DNA of 64,000 nt, from positions 45,299,366 through 45,363,365 of the forward strand of contig NC_088777.1 in NCBI RefSeq assembly GCF_954871325.1, written 5' to 3'. Positions 35,425-48,877 of this stretch are shown piece after piece (the stretch's first letter is position 1; each line of letters begins with the position of its first letter). Under the pieces are notes generated by a model, which did no database searches, was not told the DNA's origin, and saw only the letters and a program-made list of their open reading frames with translations. This DNA is from Gordionus sp. m RMFG-2023 (lineage: Eukaryota > Nematomorpha > Gordioida > Chordodea > Parachordodidae). Both the position numbers and the translations under genes were made by a program.

Positions 35425-37611
35425 TCTATTATATCCTTAAAAAACGTCAATCAAATTTAACCTATAGTGTTCTTTTATAAAATATGAGTCCAATTATAAT
35501 TATCATAGCAATTTTAAGCCAATAGTAATTCCCATGTGATTTTAATATGGCGAATTTCTTCAATCTATGGCTTGGTTTAGCTGATAGCAATTATAGATTT
35601 AATTATATAAATGTGATGATGCCACTTTCAGAAATAGTAGTTTATATCAAAGTAAATTTTTAATATTAATATAATTTTTAATTATTTTAGAGTTAGAAAA
35701 TCAAACATTTTAGATTGCACAAGAATATTTTGAGAAACTGGATTTTCAAACTGCCTTGGCTCATTAGATGGTTTAATTATTTTAGAGTTAGAAAATCTAA
35801 CATTTTATATTTTGAGAAACATGGATTTCCAAACTGCCTTGTCTCATTAGAGGGTAAGCACATAAAAATAAATAGTCCTGCGAAATTAGATCCTTTTAAA
35901 TCAATTTATATCTCTTAATTAGGTAATTTTTATGCATAAGTAAATACTTGCATCTCTCTAATCTTTTCTGAAAATTTGGCCTTTCTACATGCATTCCATA
36001 GTGTTGTAAATTTTCTCATAAAATTGTAGAATGTATGTTATTCATAACTTATTATAACATTTTTCATTAAATGAATAACCTTTTCGTTTTACTTATATAT
36101 AATTTGACTATGATTGAAATTAACCTCCTATTATTTGTTAGCTTAGAAAAACTTTTTATTTTTTCTATTGTAATTTAATAACAATGTCTTAAATTTAATT
36201 TTATATTTTGTAACTAAGTAATAAATCATTTGGAAGGGTGGTTAGTTTAAAGGATAAACATATTTTCAGCATGTTACTTTAATATGTATACATGAATTTT
36301 ATATAAATACCAGGAGCTAACCAGTAGAATGATAGGTAAATCAGATATTTCACCTTCATTTGATGATAATTTTAAAAAATTTTTCCAATAATATAAAATG
36401 GCAAAAAAATATGTACATATTAGAAAGATTTAATTCTTATAAACCCCTTGCATCAGGCCTATTTTTCTGGATCTAAAAAAATAAATTCTGGGTTTTCCTG
36501 GGCGAAAATATTTTTCACAATTAATATGGACTTGGACATAGCTTGAGAAACATTTTTCAAAATTAATATAGTCTTAGATTCCTGGAAAATTTTTAATTTT
36601 AAATATGGGCTAGAAATCAGCCTGAAGGCCTGATCAAAAATTAAGGCCCATGCAACTTTCATATTATGATTGTATATTTAAATGCATTGTGACTTTTTAT
36701 ATATTTAATTTCAGTTCACAACTATCAAAATTATTATGGACTTTGGCGGGTTTGAGAAAATTTTCCCAAGTGCATGAACATGGCTTGGGAATATTTTTAA
36801 TATTAGGCATAGGTGTAATATTTAACACAGAATATTTATAAGGCCCTCAGGTAAAAGCTAATTTAAATATATTTTTATTCAAAAAAATAGTATCCACTCT
36901 CAGTCTTAATGGGTTGGCCTTTGTCTGAAGTAGGGGTGAGCGGGGAGAAAACAGAATAAAAAATAGATATGGTTTTTAGAGATTTACCTATCTCCAGGTT
37001 TGGGAAAAAATTTTAAAAATTAGCTTGAGAAATTTTTTTTATAAAATTATTATGGTTGAGCTGGGCTGGGCTTGGTATTTATATAAATTATATTGGGATG
37101 TTGGGGAAAATTTTTCAAAATTATGTGGATGCTTGAGAATTTTTTTATTATTAACTATTTTTTTCCAGGCCTGGGCTCGGCCTGATCAAAAAACCAAGGT
37201 CAATCAAAATATTTTAATTGTATTTTTATATTAAGTATGATTATTTAAATGTTTTATTTAAGTTCTCAACTACCAAAATTATATGATCTTTCATTTGGCT
37301 TGGAAGAATTTTTTAAAATTATTATGGCTTTGTACTTTGCCATTTTTTTTAAAATATTAAATATTAGGTATAAGTGATCAGTAATATTTTATTTAACAAA
37401 TAATATTGGTATTATCAAGTAATAGCTTTAAATTTATTTTTACTCAAACCATAGTATTTACACTTAGTTTTAATGGATTGAAAGTGGCTTGAAAGGGGAG
37501 GGGGTAAAAAGAATAAAAATTGGATATTATTTTCAAATAACAGGTAATAACTATCATAAAAGTAAGAAGAAAATTCTCATTCCCCGTCATTTTTGACGGG
37601 CTATCTACTAG
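35425..37611 (+). mobile_element. Helitron (non-autonomous), 2187 bp
   Basis: Starts TCTATTATATCC and ends CTATCTACTAG, lying between A (35424) and T (37612). A hairpin with arms CCCGTCA (37583-37589) and TGACGGG (37594-37600) sits 11 bases before the end. These are the Helitron hallmarks: 5' TC, 3' CTRR, subterminal hairpin, insertion between A and T without duplication. The related LTR element at 3049/3050 keeps the uninterrupted site (GATCA/TTATTAAG). No RepHel frame is visible. It carries a Harbinger-like fragment and AT-rich repeats with 'cttgagaa..tttttcaaaatta' (about 36450-37330). Confidence 0.8.
35684..35918 (+). mobile_element. PIF/Harbinger transposase fragment with internal tandem duplication
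   Basis: The + strand frame ends HGFPNCLVSLEGKHIKINSP, the 'FPNCxGxIDGKHI' signature around the first catalytic Asp region of PIF/Harbinger transposases, here with Glu in that place. About 85 bp (35684-35771) are repeated in tandem at 35776-35853 with differences. Only a short piece of the enzyme is present, inside the Helitron. Confidence 0.6.
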
Positions 37612-39773
37612 TTATTAAGATTTGAGATCAATTATGCCATTATTCTAATAATAGCAGAAAGAATAACATGCTTTAGAAATATATATGTCAGTTACTTTTC
37701 AACAACGTGTGTGTGAAAAACTATAATGATTAGATTTCATTGGTTATTCAAAAACGTGGGTATGAAAACCAGAGGGATTGGAGTTCAGTGGTTGTTCAAC
37801 AACGTGAGTGCGAAATCGATGCTGGTTTTTCAACAAAGTATGGGCGAAAAGAGATATATATTTCAGGAATTTTTTTTAACAACCGGTGTAAGATGTATAG
37901 AGAAGAAGAAAATAAATAGATATTATGTTTCTCTTTAAAAACTGAGAGTCCAAAAAATGCTTAACTATGATGAAATAAAAGCGCAATATTTTTTTAAAAA
38001 TGTATATATATTTTACTGTATAAATTTAGAATTAAGAAATTTTTAGAGGCAGGATAATCAGTTTGATAGCTAAAGGACAACTACATGCAAACGGTTCAAT
38101 AAAGATGTGGGTCTAGGCTTCATTAAGGGTAATTGGGTGGTAGAATTTGACATGTATTATAATTTTAATATTTAATTGAAAGAAAAAGGTGAGCAAATAT
38201 TTGAGGAATTGGGATAGAAGTTAAGCAATTGAATAGATTAGAGGAGATAACTTGACATTGAAGTTATATTTATTGGTATATTTGGACTATATATTTCAAA
38301 TTTAAGAATGAATGTAAAAAGATCAATAGAATATTTCAGAAGTTATATAATTTCACTTTTTAGTTATATCACTTTTTTTAGTTCTTTTAATTTTTATTTT
38401 AACTTTAATTTTATAATGTTTTTATTATATAATTTATTAATGTATAAATAATAGTTATGAATAAATGAAACCATAATTTATGTTAATGTGTTCATAATTA
38501 TTTGATTATCATTTTAATTTAGATTGCAATGACACTACAAACTTCGCAATTCAACAAGAAAGACAAATTCAAATATCATGGGATCTATAATGATATCAAA
38601 TCTCATTTGATTGGGTTTTAAAAAATAAGAGGAGTCTTTAATCCTGGAACATATAATTATAGATATAATTAGACGAAAGATAGACCCATGCGATTCTGAT
38701 CAACTTTTTCTGAGAGCTATAAGCTGACTATATAGGATTAGTAGAATTTGGAGTGGGGATATTTTTATTTTAAAATAATATTGAGTAGGTTTGTTATATA
38801 ATAAGAATATGGCTTGAGGGAATGATTTGTTTAATAATATCTTATTATTATATAGCTATGATCATTAGCATACCCAGAATTAAGAGGGGGGGGGGGTCAT
38901 TATTAGGTTAGTTTTTACCCAAACGCAATAATATATTGCAGGCCTTTTACATTTATTAAATTTTATGGGATTTTAAAAATACGTTTTTTTCTTTTAATTT
39001 TTTATTTAAATAATTTTTTGAAGATAAAAGCGACGACATTTTGAAAAAAGGATTTTATATAAATGAACATTATAATGTTTATTTTTATATAATTATTCAT
39101 TTTTATTGGTATTGAAAATCAATTATTTGAATTCGAATATAGTTGTTTATTCGGATTATAATAAATCAAATAATTTATTATTGGCATATTAAATTATTCA
39201 AATCTAATTTTCAATTTGTTTTTTTAAAAAAATAGGTATAACTTATAATAACAAACAACTGACATAAATATAAATTATTAAAGTTATTTTCACCCAAAAT
39301 TATCCTATTAAAAATATATCCAATAATTCTTTTTAAAAAATAAAAATTTAATAAAGTTGACAACATTTTCATATTTATGAAAAAAAGAAGGAATAAAACA
39401 ATAAAAGAACGGAAGAAAGAAAAAAAAATAGCGATATCCCTTTTCCAGATATACATCATAAATTTAAATTAAAAATGTGTTATACAAAAAAAAAATATGT
39501 AAAATGATTAATATTTAAAGATTATAAGGGCGATAGTGTAAAACAAGCAAATTTATATTTTGCGACCTAAACCAGGCCCGGTCTTAAATTATAATTAAAC
39601 ATATTTTTCTAAAAATTAAATAAAATTTATAAAAAAAATAAATGCTTTTGTCCTAATACCAGAAAAATATTAATTATCGTTTTATTTTAACAATAAAATT
39701 AAAAAACATGATTTAAATATTTTATATTTAAAAAAAAAATTTTTTTTAAAGCCCAATCTGAGCAGCAATATTA

Positions 39774-42700
39774 TTAAAAAAAATTTATGCCCGAGCCTGA
39801 AACTTGCCGGCCTCTAGGAGAGTGTTCAACAGGGTAACTCATATTTTTAGAAAATTGGAAAAATATACGGTTAGAATTTTGACTTCTTAAGCCGGGCTTA
39901 TTTTTGAACACGGTGTAAACTCTGATAACGTATTCTGCCATATATTTGAATGCCACATTGAAGTTAATTCTAGTGATATTCTATAGAATGTTTTTTTTTA
40001 TATAATGTATATTATTATCATAAATATTGAATATATTTTTTAAAAAAAACAACAATATTCTTTATGAATGAGGGGTTAGACTATTGAATTATTTTTAAAT
40101 ACACATTCGCCTAGTATTTATATTACATTATGCAATCTCATTTACATGAAATAAAAATTAAAAGAAATAAAAGGCTATAGAATTATTAAAAAGGCTTTAT
40201 ATTGGTCAATACATTTCTTTAATTCAATTTTTTTCCATTCATTAAACCTTATCGAAATATTTTGCTTCAATTATTTCATTGTTTTTTTCCACAATAAATT
40301 GAATAGATTTAATTTCATTCCTAGATGTGGTCGTATCCAAGTTCAAAGCCAACGAATAAGTTAAGTTCGGCAATTTCATCAATGTTTGCAATTGAATAGC
40401 TGGAATGGATGGGTAATGGTCTATAGAAGAAAAGAAATAAACTTACAAATCTTTATTAAATTATTATTACCTATTACTTTAAAATCGTTTTGTCCATTAT
40501 CTATTATTAATTAACAAATGCGTTTAATATATAGAATTACATGATTAAAATAATTATAAATAAAATGCCAATTTTATTAAATTCTAAAAAAACTTATATT
40601 TCAAATTTCAAAACTATAAATAACATACATTATAAACGTTAGTGCCTATTTATTAGAAATTTTCCAGCTAATTATTAATAATTCAGACATGTATAAAAAA
40701 CAAGATAGCTAATCTTTGATTTTTTAAAAATTTTAACTGGCCATTTCGGGCATTAAGATTTTGATATATTTTTTTAATTATCAAGTTAATATTTTGATTT
40801 TGATTAATACCATCTGAACATAAATGGTCTAACTAAAATACTAAATATAAATAATACACAAATAATTAAACAATTTATCTATGATCAGATTGCAAATAAA
40901 CAATACAAAAACATTATATCAAACACATGGAAAGAAGAAGAAAAATTAGATATAGAAATTCATATGTGATAGCCGGAAAATTCATTAAAATATTTTTAAC
41001 AGGCCAGGGTGCACTTTTATGTAATTTTAACGGTCCGTGTCAAGCATTTTTGGTAAAATTTAATCAAAAATATTAAAGCGGGCCAACAAAAATTACGGAT
41101 CGGACAACTTGCACAAAAATTATTAACGGAACTGAAATGGACTGGCTTGAGCTGGGCTTTGCAGATATCTTATTTTAATTTTATTGTAAAAATATTGGAA
41201 ATTTTTTGAGTATTATACGTCTTAATTATAAATATTTTATTCCTTACATACCTTAAATACATTGGACCAGAGGGTACATGAGCCCAACCCAATTTATATA
41301 AAAACTAATTAAATATGAGTGAATTTATATTAGAATAACTATTGGTATTTTTCTACATTTATCAAAATAATTGGCTGAAGGAGCATCGGACTGGTACAAT
41401 AAGAAGACGTATCAGGATATTATTTTAAAATTACTATTAGACAGATGTAGCTTTATTATGAGGCTGGGGAGCTAATTCTTTTGTTAATATTTACAGATTA
41501 TATGAGAGTTTTTACAAAATCGGGTCTGTTATACCATGCTCTCTCCTACACATCGAAATATTTTATCTTTTATGTGAAACATGTAGGTGTGTGCATTTTT
41601 AAATAAAAATCTTATGATTATTTGAATTTAGAAAAATTAATATGCTCTCAATAATATTCTAGATTGGCACTATTACATTTTTACATTCTTTTTAAAATAG
41701 TAACGTAATAAATATTTTAAGACATGATAAATTATAAACCATAGGATTCTCCTGAATTTCTACCGTCATAAAAATATATATCCCGTTTTTAGAAAATAAA
41801 TGTAATTCCTTAGAAGCTATTTAAGAATCAAATTATCATAGAATATAAAATATGGCTTATATTATTTAATATAGTTATTGACAAAATTTTATGTTAATGA
41901 TATAAAGATTTAATTTTTATTTTATGTGAACCAAAGTTATGATAAAATAAAATTCAAATTCTTTATTTTTTATCAACAATTTTAGGATTTCGCGAAATAT
42001 AAATATAAAAATTTCCAAAATGAAAGCCATAATACAATATCTACCTCTCCCTCTATTTTTTTTTCATTAAAAATTGTTCTTTTTTTAAGCATATTAAATT
42101 AATTTTGACTGAGATGTTTCTAACGAATTAATTTATATTCGAAATAAATAAAATAAAAAAAAATATATTATTTTACTTATAAAAAATTTTAGAATTGAAT
42201 GATCTTCCGAAGCTTGAAATGTAGTCAAAGTTAATATTCTAATAAAATAGTGTTTTGTTTCTTCCAAGTGGTGTACTAAAAAATTATTCTAAGAAAAAAG
42301 AAATTATTATTATAAACCAAAAAAAAAATATAATAAACCCCAGATATAATATTTCCACTGACACAATAAGCTTCTCCACTAGTTACTTCATAAACTCTGT
42401 ATGAAAATAAGTGATTAGGATATTTATCATTTAATTCATGAGAGGCTCGAGGATTAGAAAAAGTTACTTTCACTGAATACAGTCTATGAAAGTTACCCTT
42501 AGATACAGTGTGTTCTAAATCTACTGGAAAAATTTTAACGTCTTGAACAGAGAAGGGATGCGTTTCTATAAAATTATTTAAAAAATTATTATTAATATTA
42601 TTGAATATAAAATCCGAAATGTAAATTTAGCGTCAATGTGTCTTTTTTAGTCAATGTGTTAATTTTTCAACTTTAATTCAATTTTTTGAACGCCTTTTTT

Positions 42701-43542
42701 TAAATTAAAAAAATGATAGAATTTTAATTGCGCTTAAAAAATGATTTAAAGAGGAAAATTTAATACATTGACTGAAAAACACATTGTTGCTAACATATAA
42801 AAATATATTAAAACTTTTATAAAAAATTAATCATCTCAAAAAAATATATAATTCCTTCTGGCTGAAAACCAAAAACGGTGACAACACAAATAGTCTTGTT
42901 TAAAATTTCAATCTTAGATGCAAAATTTAAAAACTTGATTATAAATATAGATATGCCATAAAATTTGTATGTCGTAGGGGAGTAGTGATTATTATAAGGT
43001 GACATTTGGGGATGGAAACGGAATAAATTTCTGCTCCTCTTGATAGCGCTTTATGGGAGTTTTAATGTAAATTAAACAGAAGACTTAGAAAGATATAAGC
43101 TCATGAATATTCTTTTTTTAGGATCCATTCTAAAATGAGGGTAGGATTATTTAAATTAATAAATTTACTGATTTTAAACAATTATTAAAAATGGTATATT
43201 CTAAAATATGTTTTCAAATCTTTTGAGAGTTTAGTTTATGCATAATAAAATAAAATAAATAACATACGAATACAATCATAAATTATTCTATTACTTTAAT
43301 TTTATATGGATGGTTAGTATAAATCATTTATCTTATTTTTATACAGTAAAAATATATTATTTTATTTTTTATAAAGTATTATAATATCCAAAAGTTTGAT
43401 GTCAACTTCAAGAAATTTTATGATGATCTAAAAAAAAAGGTATAATTTTACCAGAGGCCTCGATGTCAGGAAGTTGCATAAAACCACCATCGACTCTGAA
43501 AATGTTTATTATAAAATAAACTATAGCAATAAAAATTTTCAT
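39774..43542 (-). CDS. Secreted two-domain FN3-like protein, copy 3
   Basis: Exons in reading order: 43542-43452, 42565-42339, 42288-42177, 40420-40248, 39980-39774; phases 1, 0, 1, 0; 269 aa, all open. Signal peptide MKIFIAIVYFIINIF. Domain 1: THPFSVQDVKIFPVDLE, FSYRVYEVTSGEAYCV, HYFIRILTLTTF. Domain 2: HYPSIPAIQLQTLMKLP, YMAEYVIRVYTVFKNKPG. Tail: SYPVEHSPRGRQVSGSG. Exon 1 reads through an AG that mimics a splice acceptor; the unspliced reading is preferred because it supplies the start and the signal peptide in three of the four genes. It lacks the intron-4 MITE and the LINE found in its relatives. Likely intact. Confidence 0.85.
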
Positions 43543-45033
43543 TTTTTAAAGGAAAAGAAGTGTCTAAATTTTTCAATTGAAAATTTTTGTAATAATTTAA
43601 TAAATATAATATGATTATTTAATTATAAGCCTGATTTATTAAAATTTAAAGACATGATATTATTTAGTATTTAATTAACTCCTGCAAGGAATGCAAATAT
43701 TTAGCCAAACCAAATAAACTTAATAAGAAAAGACAAGTATAAAGGTTAATTTTAGCTTTAAATATCAATTAGTAGATATATAGGACGGTATTCCATAAAT
43801 ATTAGCTTGTTAAAATAAACAACCAGCTCATTTGCCTTTATTTCTAACAAAAGCAACCTTAAAAAAATTTAAACGACCTATATTCTATGCTTTGTTATTA
43901 ACATCAGGAATAATTTTTGGAGCAAGTAGAAAAATTTTTACGGTAACTGCTACAATTAATTGAATGAAGAAACTTCTTAGAAATCAATGACATACTTCAC
44001 ATAAATAGTCATAGCCCTTAAAGTATAATAGGTAGAGAGCTACACGTTTTTTTTATTAGATAAACGATTTAGCTACTTATAAATCTATCATTTTTTCCAT
44101 TGTTTTTTTTAAATTTTATTGTAAAAATGATAAATACCAATCGTTTTACTACAGTCTCATCTAAATTTTTATATTATTGCCAACTAAATTAAGCATATAT
44201 ATCAAAATGTAAATAGGGGAGAGCTAGAATAATGTTATCCCGGGACAGGAATTTCCTTACAAAATAATTTTGTATGCCCAGATATTTTAAGTTTTAGCTA
44301 TAAATGTGTCTTAATTATATGCTTCATTGGTTTTAAAAATGTTCTGCAAAAATTATGTTCATGTAAAACTTTAAAAGAAAATTTAAATTTTAAAACTTCT
44401 AATATAATTTTTTAATTTTTCACATTTTTACTAATAATTTTTTTATAAAAATAAATTTTTGAAAAGTCAATGGATATAGAAAATATTAATTTAATAGCCA
44501 AGGTTTATATTTCTTTAGGGAAAAGGTAATGCAAATAATATTGTACAAAAAAAAATTAAGTTGATATGAAGGTAAAATTTTATTCATTAATGTATATTTT
44601 TATAATTGTTAAAATATAATTCTTATCTTTCTTGAATCTTATATCTTTTTTACACAATAACATTTTAAATAAAATCAACATTTTATAAATATATTTATCG
44701 AAGGCGTATTAATATAGGATGGGATGGGAGAGTGTGAAGCCCCCCCACCTGGCTTATATAGTTGTGGATCCCCCTTGGAAAAATTTCTAGCTAGGTCACT
44801 GATTAGTTCTAATAAATTATTTTATGATGATTAGTTAAATAAATTTTTGCCGTTTTTAAAAAAAACCGTTTCAATATTTTAAAAAATTATCCCTCCTCTC
44901 CTCTTAGAAAATTTTTGGTTTGCATAATATATGTTCTTACTTTTAATCTCCATTACTCTATGTCTCACTCTTAGGTTTACGGTTAATGATGCTTACTACC
45001 AAAAGCAATACCGAGCATATCGTGATTTTACAA

Positions 45034-45262
45034 TTTTTATTTGATACATACTACCAAATACCAAAATTTATCAAAATGTAATAAGACCCTATTTAACTTA
45101 TATTATTATGGAATCACGTGGGCGAGTCCGGCCTCCTATATATCATCCCCCAAGGACGAAACCACCAAGTTAGATTAAGGAAAAAAATATGATCATGATT
45201 CGAACCCATAACTATCCGATTGGTAACTCTCTTGCCGACTAAGCCACAGACGCTTTCCAAAA
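45034..45262 (-). mobile_element. tRNA-derived SINE
   Basis: On the - strand from about 45253: GCGTCTGTGGCTTAGTCGG (A box) and GGTTCGAATC (B box), a typical tRNA head. A body follows with GGATGATATATAGGAGGCC, and an A-rich end (AAATAAAAA). A 15-bp duplication with two mismatches, ATC..GATTTTACAA, flanks it at 45019-45033 and 45263-45277. No anticodon stem of a functional tRNA is evident. Confidence 0.75.
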
Positions 45263-46181
45263 ATCACGATTTTACAAATATATATTATAAATATATTTGG
45301 TAGTGCCTATCCATATGAAAAATAAACAAAATACAAATTTAATAGTTAATACCTTATGATAGTAAGCATCTTTAACCTAGATTTACTCATATGATTTTTT
45401 TCTTCTAAAATTTATGCGCTATTGTGAGTGTGACCATCAGATCAATCAATGTCAAATCACATTATGAAACATATTTTTATCAAAAAAGCTAAGTTTGCCA
45501 ATAATGGGAATGCTTTTTTTTTATAAAAATTTTTTCACAATATTTACTCTATGTTTTGAAGGGTGGTTTATAGGATTAACTCATATGAGTCATTTTATTG
45601 TGAGAGAAGATATTTTAATCAGAGCTATGAAACTTCGTTCTAAAATATGTTCTGTGGGTTCTAGGCTGGGTTCGTAGCCCTGATTTATATTGCTTTTATA
45701 GCTACCTATTAGTATGTACAAGTTGTTATTTTATGTTGGAAAATATACATTTTATATAGGAATAAGATAATGTTAAAAGGTTATAAATATTTTTAATGGT
45801 TTATTTTTATTAATATGTATTTTCTGGCGAAAGTATAAATCTTAAATATGAATTGGAAAATTTTACCGTAAATAAGGACTAATGTCTATAATGGTCCTTT
45901 TTTTTTAAATTTAAGCTTTTTTAGTCAAAAATAAAAATTTTAAGGAATAAGATAATTTTAACGGAAATTGGTAAACTTAGTAGTGTAAAGTGATCAATAT
46001 CCTTGATGGATTTTTAAAATTCTTTGATGAAATAATACGAATTTTAAATAGGAAACTAATTTTATCCAATTTAGAGTTTAATGTTACACTGGATTTATGA
46101 ATCCTGAAATTGATACGTTGGGATCGAAAGTGTTAATCACATCTTTCCTTGCTAAGAATTATTGAAAAATATAAATAAGGG

Positions 46182-46394
46182 TAATGTTGTTAAACGGCTC
46201 GAAACGAGCCGATTTTTAAAAGCGGCTAACTTAATATTTTATTCGGAAATATATTATAAGCAAGCCTGGAGATTTTAGTCAAACTTAGATGGTACTAAAG
46301 GTTTGGACATTTATTAATCTCGAGACATGAGTGAGCAATATTTTTCTGTGAGTGAGCCATTTAAATTCGGTTCTCGAGCTGTTTAACAACACTA
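46182..46394. mobile_element. MITE of the AGTGTTGTTAAACGGCTC family
   Basis: Left end TAATGTTGTTAAACGGCTC followed by GAAACGAGCCG; right end (reversed) TTAGTGTTGTTAAACAGCTC. Interior shares AGCCTGGAGATTTTAG and AAGGTTTGGACAT with the copies at 59966 and 57380. Confidence 0.7.
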
Positions 46395-48877
46395 AATAAC
46401 GAAATACATAAATAAAAAATCAATCCAAATAAAATAGAATATCCCGTATACTTATAAAAATGTTTATACAATTGTTCAAAATAAATTTTAAAATGTTTAT
46501 TTAAATAGCTTGATTTGAACGATATTTTATTATCATAACTATAAAATTAGTCCTATATGGATTCTAAATTTAAAAAATATATATATATTGACCCTTTTAC
46601 TATTTTATCGCTAATAATTAATTATCAAGTTTAATCTAGATTTTGTAGGTATATTTCTAATAATATGACCCAATATCACCTATATTTGACTTCTCTATAA
46701 GAAGTAGGTAAATATTATCAAATGAAAATGGCATAAACAAAACTCGTTTAACATTATGCCCCAAACGGGATAACATTATTTAAAATTAGTTTTACATTTT
46801 AAATTTATTTTTTGTTTTAATTTATAATAAATATTATCAGGGCTTGCAGTTATATTGTCCAACCTAAAAACGATTTTGGTGTAACATATTTCAAATTTAT
46901 ACTTTTTCTTTCTCCTATTTAAGAATTAAATTTAGTTGAAGTTATTCACATTAACCTTCAAGTCTTAATTATAATAAAAATTATTAAAATTAAAATATTT
47001 TATTTTTGTCAGCAATCATTTTACAATTTATGCTTTCGTTCTACTTTCATGAGGTATAAAAAAAAAGAAAAAAAAATACAAAAAGTGTAGGTATCATCTA
47101 TTCTTAAAAATGGAGCTAAAAGAAAGACCGGGTTAAAAAAATTTTTCACATTTATAACTTATTATTTGCTATTGAATAAAGAAATAGCTAATTTCTTATT
47201 TGTTTAAATTCGAATGGAATAATTTGATGATAAAAAAAAAATTTAAAATACTGGATAAAACTAGCTAATTACACAAACTTATTATTCATTTTGAAAATAA
47301 TTGAGTGTCATCTCTTGCTTTTTATGAGTACGAAAATTTTAAAAATATTAAAGGGGAGTAAGAGGTTAATAATATTTTATATTGAGTTTAGAAATACAAT
47401 AGAGTTCACTTAAGTGCTATGTATATGATTAAATCTAATTTATTATTGACTCAGTAGCCATGTTTAAAGTTAAATATGACTAAAACATTATACAATTAAA
47501 AAATAAAATTGTTTATTAGGTAAATATCTTATTTTTTGTTCCATAGAAATCTAAAAAAGAAAATCCCTTATTTAGATTTTATTATAATTCATAGTAATGA
47601 TAAGATCAAACAATAGAATGAATTCGGACATCAATCTAACGCGAGAATCTTTATAATAAATCGTTTTCATTCGCAGGATTTATATATCCTATTCCTAAAG
47701 CCTATTAAATCTTAATTTAAGTCACACATATTATCGATAATATATGAAAATTTGTCAAAGTTTCTAAAAAGGAAAATAGATACCTATCGGTAATTATTTG
47801 TCGATGTTATATATTGATAATTTTAGGCACATGAAACATCTGAAAAATTCTAATGGTCTTCTTTACTATGATATCACGCCTTTAGCGTGAAGTTAGCCAA
47901 ATTTCTGCAAGCAAACTCTAGGGCTGCAACTCATTTAATAGCTAGTTTAAAAAAACATATTATTGGCAATAAAATTTTGCCAAAACATTAAGCTTAAAAA
48001 AATGATACAAATGAATATCTGGGTGAGCAAATATGTAATACCTTATTATTATTTATATTCATCTATCCGTTTTTCAATAAATAAAAATCCATTATAAATT
48101 AAATAAAAATAACAACACGCCTTAGATTGCTCTCAAGAATAGGATTGCGAAACAAGGAATCTTAACTACGTAATAAATACATTAAGGTTTCTTTTTCTCC
48201 TAATAAAAATATTTTTGAATCTCGTGATTTTTATGATCTCTATATATATTTTCCTTTTCGGTTTATTTAATAGATTATAGAAGAAAAATAGTCTAAATAT
48301 CATTATTTTAAAATCGAGTTATACTAATTTATCAATCTGGCTCATAATAAGACGCAGTGCATGAAATTTTCCAAATTTTAAAAGCACTAATTTTAAAGCT
48401 TAGGCCAAAATGTATATATTATACAGTATAATCTTCAATCAGTTTGGTATAAATAGTATAAATAAAGGTTACCAAAATAAAAATTACCAAAATTCAAAGA
48501 ATCTAGAAGCACTAAAGAAATTATGAGGTTCACTTACTCCAATTGTATTGATAGATACTCTGTAAATTTAGTAGTGGTAGCATAAAAAAAATAAGTCAAA
48601 TAGACTTGTAGTATCTTTGGGAAAAAATTATATTTTCATTATACCTCAAATTTAAACTTAAAAAATTATTATAATAATCTGATAATAAAGAACGTATTAA
48701 GTAATAAACGAAATTAAAAATGCATAAGTTAATAATACCAAACCAATTTTTAAGAAAGTATTCTTTTTAAGACATGCCCTTTTTTGACAGCAAATTAGTA
48801 CTAATGACAGCCTTTTACGAGCAGTTTATTCATGACATTATTAATAAAATCATCTGTCTGATTTGATAGGTTATCAA

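Larger units (their letters stand above)
34133..38556 (+). mobile_element. Fossil LTR retrotransposon interrupted by a Helitron
   Basis: Inserted in duplication copy 3 with AGAAA on both sides (34128-34132 and 38557-38561); the copy-1 site is empty (CATTAGAAAGGC near 11070). The 5' LTR ends at 34477 and is followed by a primer-binding-like site TTGGTGTTGAAGAG. The 3' LTR similarity is clear over about 38340-38556. The element is broken in many places and old, and no long reading frame remains. A Helitron at 35425-37611 splits its interior. The degenerate CAACAACGTG minisatellite is at about 37690-37880. Family not determined. Confidence 0.7.
33150..44440. repeat. Segmental duplication, copy 3
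   Basis: Matches copy 1 from 9650 onward (TTTCAATATAAAAAGATTTG) and copy 2 through its gene and upstream DNA to about 28200. It is interrupted by a MITE (33200-33387) and an LTR element (34133-38556), both missing at the corresponding sites in copy 1. The linker with ATTATTCGAAT-type motifs is 39100-39210; the gene lies at 39774-43542. Confidence 0.8.

Noticed and set aside
43452-43495. 44-nt microexon preceded by TTTTCAG in the FN3-like genes
   Set aside because: Reading through the AG gives an in-frame ATG and signal peptide in three genes, so it is part of exon 1 rather than a separate exon.
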